Below are positions 41,978 to 46,670 of a DNA stretch of 46,670 nucleotides, in pieces. This DNA comes from Candidatus Omnitrophota bacterium (GTDB lineage Bacteria > Omnitrophota > Gorgyraeia > Gygaellales > Profunditerraquicolaceae): contig JAUYDL010000044.1 of NCBI GenBank assembly GCA_030691865.1, positions 1-46,670 of the forward strand. The letters run 5' to 3'. A program made the translations under genes and the position numbers. The stretch's first letter is position 1, and the number at the start of each line of letters is the position of its first letter. The notes beneath the pieces were generated by a model. That model had not been told where the DNA came from, made no database searches, and saw only the letters and a program-made list of their open reading frames with translations.

Positions 41978-42728
41978 AATAATTTCTAACCAAAGGCTGA
42001 ATGGGAATTATGGGCATTTAGAATTTGAGTCTGGCCTAATTGCCAAACATGCTGTTGCGGGCCAATTTGTGAATATCAGGGTTGCAGATGCTCTTGAGCC
42101 ATTGTTGAGGAGGCCCATGAGTATCCATGGGGTCAAAGCCTCAAAAGTGAAAATTATTTATGAAATTCTCGGGAAAGGCACGCAGATTCTCTTGACAAGA
42201 AAACCCGGTGAATTTTTGGATATTATTGGCCCGTTGGGTAATGGTTTTAATTATCCGCGCCTGGCCAAATCTACGCAGGCAACAAATATTTTGATTGCCG
42301 GAGGCATGGGGGTTGCGCCGCTGATTTTTTTGGCTGAAAAGTTAAAATTAAGCAAGCCCCTGGTTTTAATTGGAGCCAGGACAAAGAAACAGATTCTTTG
42401 CCTGCAGGAATTTAAGGCCCTGGGTTGTACGCTCAAATTAGCTACTGATGATGGTTCCGTTGGATTTAAGGGCAGGGTTACGGATTTGTTAAGGATTGTC
42501 CTGGAGCAGACTAAGCCTTTGGGTTTATTCTCTTGCGGACCGCATCCGATGTTAAAAACTGTTGCCCAGATTGCTCATGAAAATAAAATTCCTGCCCAGC
42601 TTTCTCTGGAGGAGCATATGGCTTGTGGGATTGGGGCATGTCTAGGCTGTGAAGTTTTGACTAAGACTGGCTATAAAAGTGTTTGTAAAGATGGCCCGGT
42701 TTTTTCCAGTGAGGAATTAATATGGTAA
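41952..42728 (+). CDS. pyrK: Dihydroorotate dehydrogenase electron transfer subunit
   Basis: LLRRPMSIHGV, GGMGVAPLIFLAEKL, LSLEEHMACGIGACLGCEV. Confidence 0.93.
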   Translation: MSIAQIKAKIISNQRLNGNYGHLEFESGLIAKHAVAGQFVNIRVADALEPLLRRPMSIHGVKASKVKIIYEILGKGTQILLTRKPGEFLDIIGPLGNGFNYPRLAKSTQATNILIAGGMGVAPLIFLAEKLKLSKPLVLIGARTKKQILCLQEFKALGCTLKLATDDGSVGFKGRVTDLLRIVLEQTKPLGLFSCGPHPMLKTVAQIAHENKIPAQLSLEEHMACGIGACLGCEVLTKTGYKSVCKDGPVFSSEELIW

Positions 42729-43657
42729 AGCAAAAGAAACCAAATTTAAGTGTAAAAATAGGAAACCTGGATTTAAAAAATCCGATTATGGTAGCTTCCG
42801 GTACATTCGGTTATGCAGAGGAGTTTGAGGATTTAATAGATTTAAGAAAGCTGGGAGCAATTGTTACTAAGACTATTACTCTTAAGGGCCGTCAGGGAAA
42901 TCTTCCTCCCCGCACTTGCGAAACTCCTGCCGGCATGCTTAATTCTATTGGTCTGGAAAATCCCGGTATAGATAAATTTATCCGAGAAAAACTTCCTTTT
43001 CTTAAGAAGCTGGGTATTCCGGTGATTGTAAGTATTGCCGCCGAAGAAACTCCCGATGAATTTGTCATTCTAGTTAAAAGATTAGATCAAATTCCCGAAA
43101 TATCCGCAATCGAATTAAATATATCCTGTCCTAATCTGCAGAAGGATAAACTAATTTCTCAGGACGCTAAAGCTACCTTTGAATTAGTCAGCGCAGTACG
43201 CAAGTTTACAGAAAAATGTTTAATTACTAAGTTGTCGCCTAATGTGACTTCGATTACACAGATAGCCCTGGCTGCCCAGAGCGCAGGGGCCGATGCGTTG
43301 GCTTTAATTAATACGCTTGGCGGTATGAGCATAGATGTAAATAAACGCACTCCTAAATTAGGTGCCTGGGTCGGTGGTTTAAGCGGACCGGCAATCAGGC
43401 CGGTAGCGGTGAAGATGGTTTGGGAGGCGTATAATAAGATTAAGATTCCCATTATTGGTATGGGTGGTATAATGGATACCGAAAGTGCTTTGGAGTTTTT
43501 TATTGCCGGAGCCACGGCGGTCAGCGTGGGGACGGCAAATTTTGTTGACCCCCAAGCGAGCCTGGAGATTATCGCCGGGCTACAACAGTATATGATGGAT
43601 AATAATATGCAGAATTTAAGCAGTCTTACCGGAAGATTAAAAGCATGCAAAGATTAA
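42722..43657 (+). CDS. pyrD: Dihydroorotate dehydrogenase (class 1B)
   Basis: NPIMVASGTFGYAEEF, ELNISCPNLQ, ALINTLGGMSIDVNKRTPKLG. Confidence 0.95.
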   Translation: MVKQKKPNLSVKIGNLDLKNPIMVASGTFGYAEEFEDLIDLRKLGAIVTKTITLKGRQGNLPPRTCETPAGMLNSIGLENPGIDKFIREKLPFLKKLGIPVIVSIAAEETPDEFVILVKRLDQIPEISAIELNISCPNLQKDKLISQDAKATFELVSAVRKFTEKCLITKLSPNVTSITQIALAAQSAGADALALINTLGGMSIDVNKRTPKLGAWVGGLSGPAIRPVAVKMVWEAYNKIKIPIIGMGGIMDTESALEFFIAGATAVSVGTANFVDPQASLEIIAGLQQYMMDNNMQNLSSLTGRLKACKD

Positions 43658-44406
43658 GTAATCCTGAGATTATACTTGCCTTAGATGTAGATACACTGGA
43701 GGAAGCGAAACATTTTGTCGATTTGCTTTATCCCAAGATAAAGTTATTTAAGATTGGAAGTCAATTATTTACTGCATGTGGTCCAGAGGTAGTAAAGATG
43801 GTAGGGGATAAAGGTGGAAAGGTTTTTTTAGATTTAAAATTTCATGATATTCCTAATACAGTATATTATTCGATTGGCACTGGTTCTACAATATGCATTG
43901 CTCCTCACCAAGTAAACATAGGTAGAGAAATAAAAGATGATATTGTCTTCCCTGTATTTATGATGACGGTTCATATAAAAGGTGGTCGAGCAATGCTAGA
44001 TGCTGCCGCAAAAGGAGCTGCTGAAAAAGCCAAGGAGCTGGGTATCGAGAAGCCATTTATTGTAGGAGTAACGCGTTTAACCAGCGAGAAAGATAACGTT
44101 GATACATTGAAAGAAGTTCTTCAGGCAGCCCAACTTGCTAAGGATTCAGGATTAGATGGTGTCGTTTGTTCAGCGCTTGAAGCCGAGGAAGTAAGAAAAG
44201 TGTATGGAGAACATTTTATTATTGTTACTCCAGGGATAAGACCGGATAAAGCTGTTACGGATGATCAAAAGCGCACAGCCACGGTAAAAGAAGCAGTAAA
44301 GGCAGGGAGTAATTTTTTAGTGATCGGCCGGCCGATTTTAAAGGCACCTGATCCGTTATTACAAACAGAAGAACTGTTAGGAGATTTATATGGCGCAGGA
44401 AATTAA
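43645..44406 (+). CDS. pyrF: Orotidine-5'-phosphate decarboxylase with internal insertion
   Basis: IILALDVDTLEEAKHFVD, VFLDLKFHDIPNTV, IIVTPGIRPD. Confidence 0.92.
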   Translation: MQRLSNPEIILALDVDTLEEAKHFVDLLYPKIKLFKIGSQLFTACGPEVVKMVGDKGGKVFLDLKFHDIPNTVYYSIGTGSTICIAPHQVNIGREIKDDIVFPVFMMTVHIKGGRAMLDAAAKGAAEKAKELGIEKPFIVGVTRLTSEKDNVDTLKEVLQAAQLAKDSGLDGVVCSALEAEEVRKVYGEHFIIVTPGIRPDKAVTDDQKRTATVKEAVKAGSNFLVIGRPILKAPDPLLQTEELLGDLYGAGN

Positions 44407-44992
44407 AGATTTAATCGCTAAGATCCAGCAGGAAGGAATTCAGGCAGCCGAAGAGCAAGCTGCGCAGATAAAAGCTGAAGCTGAACGAGGCTCTTTGAAA
44501 ATAATTTCAGAGGCAAAAATCCAAGCCCAAAGGATTATTGAGCAGGCAAATAACCAGGCAAGAAAGTTAGATGATTCTACTCAAGCTGCTTTAAAGCAGG
44601 CGGGCCGGGATCTGTTGATTAGTTTAAGGCAAGAGATTATTTCCATGCTGGATCGGTTAATTAAGCTGGACCTGCGGCAGGTTTTGACTGCTGAAGAATT
44701 ATCGGGAATTATCGCCACTTTAATTAAAAATGCCCCGCTTTCTTTAGGGTCGCAGATCATTGTTTCTTTAAATAAACAGGATAAGGATAAGTTAGAGCAA
44801 GGATTCTTAAGGAAATTAGTAGAAGCAACGAAAAAACCAATAGTTTTAAAATCCGCGGATGGAATCGATAGCGGATTTGTCATTAGTTTTGATGCCGGTA
44901 AATCTATTTTCGATTTTAGCGGCCAAGCCCTGAGTGATTATATCTGCGGCCGCTTCAGGCCGGAACTAAACAAAATTTTAAACCCCGGATAA
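44390..44992 (+). CDS. V-type ATP synthase subunit E
   Basis: Coiled-coil MAQEIKDLIAKIQQEGIQAAEEQAAQIKAEAERGSLKIISEAKIQAQRIIEQ; upstream of V-ATPase A. Confidence 0.85.
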   Translation: MAQEIKDLIAKIQQEGIQAAEEQAAQIKAEAERGSLKIISEAKIQAQRIIEQANNQARKLDDSTQAALKQAGRDLLISLRQEIISMLDRLIKLDLRQVLTAEELSGIIATLIKNAPLSLGSQIIVSLNKQDKDKLEQGFLRKLVEATKKPIVLKSADGIDSGFVISFDAGKSIFDFSGQALSDYICGRFRPELNKILNPG

Positions 44993-45517
44993 ATGCCTGC
45001 TTATTATACATACTTGATCTCTAGTTTACCGCTGCTAAATTTTTCTGCTAAACTGCCGTTTAGCTTAGAAGATTTTTTTACCAAATGTAAGAATTTAATA
45101 CCGGAAAAAGAATTCGAAATTTTACGAAGGGTTTGCGAGCAAGATATTTGTTCTTTAGCTACTCAGAGTATCGACAGCTTAAAACAATGGGCTAATTTCG
45201 AGATAGCCCTAAGAAATGAGTTGGTACGCGCCAGAGCCGGGCGAAAAAAAATCGATCCTTTAAAATTCCTGCGTCTTCCGGATTCGCCGCAGGCCGAAAT
45301 TAACCATCTGGCTATGGCTGCTTATCGCAGCATTTCGATATTGGAAGGGGAGAAGATTTTGGATCAGGCCAGATGGAATTTCCTGGAAGCTTTAAGTTTG
45401 GGTCATTATTTTGATTTTGATCATCTATTAGTTTATGGGTTAAAACTTAAGATTCTGGAGCGCTGGGATGAAATACAAAAAGCAGATAAAGAACATTTGT
45501 TGAACGCAGTAGTTTAA
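44993..45517 (+). CDS. DUF2764 V-ATPase-associated protein
   Basis: MPAYYTYLISSLPLLNFSAKLPFSLEDFF; context between subunits E and A. Confidence 0.8.
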   Translation: MPAYYTYLISSLPLLNFSAKLPFSLEDFFTKCKNLIPEKEFEILRRVCEQDICSLATQSIDSLKQWANFEIALRNELVRARAGRKKIDPLKFLRLPDSPQAEINHLAMAAYRSISILEGEKILDQARWNFLEALSLGHYFDFDHLLVYGLKLKILERWDEIQKADKEHLLNAVV

Positions 45518-45524
45518 AAAACAA

Positions 45525-45578
45525 GGGGACGGTTCTATTTTTCCCCGAGTTTAATTCTAGAAAAATAGAACCGTCCCC
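45525..45578. repeat. GGGGACGGTTCT palindromic repeat, perfect 18-bp arms (REP-like)
   Basis: GGGGACGGTTCTATTTTT ... AAAAATAGAACCGTCCCC. Confidence 0.9.
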
Positions 45579-45595
45579 GTTATTCTAAATTTACT

Positions 45596-46670
45596 ATGGA
45601 AAAAATAAGAACCGGAAAAGTAATTAAAGTCAATGCCAATATGGTTACCGCCCAGGTTGACGGGCAAATCATTCAAAATGAAGTAGCTTATATTATTCAT
45701 GGACAGGAGCGCCTAAAAGCCGAAGTGATCCGCGTGCGCCAGAACCTGGCTGAGATGCAGGTTTATGAAAGTACCCAAGGTTTAAAGGCCGGAGACGTTG
45801 TGGAGTTTAGTAACGAACTTTTTTCCGTAGAGCTTGGTCCCGGGTTATTAGGTCAGATCTTCGATGGCCTGCAGAACCCTCTTCCGGCATTAGCCAAAAA
45901 ATGCGGTTTTTTTCTTAAACGGGGAGTTTATCTTAAGGCCTTGGCCGAGGAAACGCAGTGGGATTTTACGCCTCTGGTCGAGCCGGGCGATAAAGTTTTA
46001 GCGGGCAGCTGGTTAGGTTTTGTGCCTGAAAAAATTTTTAAACATTATATTATGGCTCCTTTTGCACTTTGCGGCAGCTTAGAAGTGGTAAACATTGCCT
46101 CTCCGGGTAAGTATAATTTAAAACAGGTAATTGCCCGGCTTAGAGATAGCGCCGGAGGATTGCATGATGTCTTTTTGCAGCAGATCTGGCCGGTAAAGAT
46201 ACCCATTGGCGCCTATGCGGAAAAATTAAGGCCGACTGAGCCGTTAGTTACAAAAATACGCTTAATTGATTCATTGTTTCCGGTTAACCGCGGGGGGACA
46301 TATTGTATCCCCGGTCCATTTGGGGCGGGAAAAACTGTTTTACAGCAATTAGTCAGCCGGCACGCGGAAGTGGATATTGTTATTATTGCCGCTTGTGGAG
46401 AGCGCGCCGGAGAAGTTGTAGAAACACTAAAAACTTTTCCGGAATTATTGGACCCGCGTACGCATAAGCCTTTAATTGATCGCACCGTTATTATTTGTAA
46501 TACCAGCTCCATGCCAGTGGCTGCCCGTGAATCCAGTGTTTATACGGCCGTAACCATCGCGGACTATTATCGCCAGATGGGATTAAATATTTTATTGCTG
46601 GCGGATTCAACTTCGCGCTGGGCCCAGGCGATGCGCGAAATGAGCGGCCGTTTAGAAGAGATCCCCGGTG
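45596..46670 (+). CDS. atpA: V-type ATP synthase subunit A (partial, runs off window)
   Basis: Translated by eye: MEKIRTGKVIKVNANMVTAQV..., Walker A GPFGAGKTVLQQLVSRH, ADSTSRWAQAMREMSGRLEEIPG. Confidence 0.93.
   Translation, partial: MEKIRTGKVIKVNANMVTAQVDGQIIQNEVAYIIHGQERLKAEVIRVRQNLAEMQVYESTQGLKAGDVVEFSNELFSVELGPGLLGQIFDGLQNPLPALAKKCGFFLKRGVYLKALAEETQWDFTPLVEPGDKVLAGSWLGFVPEKIFKHYIMAPFALCGSLEVVNIASPGKYNLKQVIARLRDSAGGLHDVFLQQIWPVKIPIGAYAEKLRPTEPLVTKIRLIDSLFPVNRGGTYCIPGPFGAGKTVLQQLVSRHAEVDIVIIAACGERAGEVVETLKTFPELLDPRTHKPLIDRTVIICNTSSMPVAARESSVYTAVTIADYYRQMGLNILLLADSTSRWAQAMREMSGRLEEIPG

Overview
The window looks like the chromosomal replication-origin region of a bacterium with an AT-leaning genome. 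From gene content it may be Omnitrophota-like, but I have not verified the lineage. Genes left of about 15.0 kb lie on the minus strand: an OB-fold-like lipoprotein fragment, trkH, a 38-aa membrane ORF, two trkA-like genes, rplT, rpmI, infC, thrS, an NTase pair, tRNA-Val/Leu/Cys with an embedded LAGLIDADG gene, coaC-like, rpoZ, gmk, yicC, ndk, parB, parA, a second LAGLIDADG gene, a Jag-N-only ORF, yidC, yidD and rpmH. Genes right of about 15.4 kb lie on the plus strand: dnaA, dnaN, dciA-like, gyrB (intein), gyrA (intein), tRNA-Glu, glmS, rsmI, a PyrR attenuator, pyrR-pyrB-pyrC, endoQ-like (intein), tRNA-Arg, carA, carB, yjbQ, a base-excision-repair cluster, pyrK-pyrD-pyrF and V-type ATPase genes. 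The most interesting signal is a two-hairpin leader RNA found five times, directly in front of parB, ndk, dnaA, dnaN and carB. Its stems show compensatory changes, P1 has an 11-nt conserved loop, P2 an NNGT tetraloop, and a Shine-Dalgarno sequence follows immediately. It looks like an uncatalogued cis-regulatory RNA linking replication, segregation and nucleotide supply. Other notable points are three inteins plus two free-standing homing endonucleases, a probable AUA start codon for infC, ORFs starting 6-7 nt after tRNA CCA ends, a degenerate parS, loss of rnpA from its usual position, and palindromic repeats.
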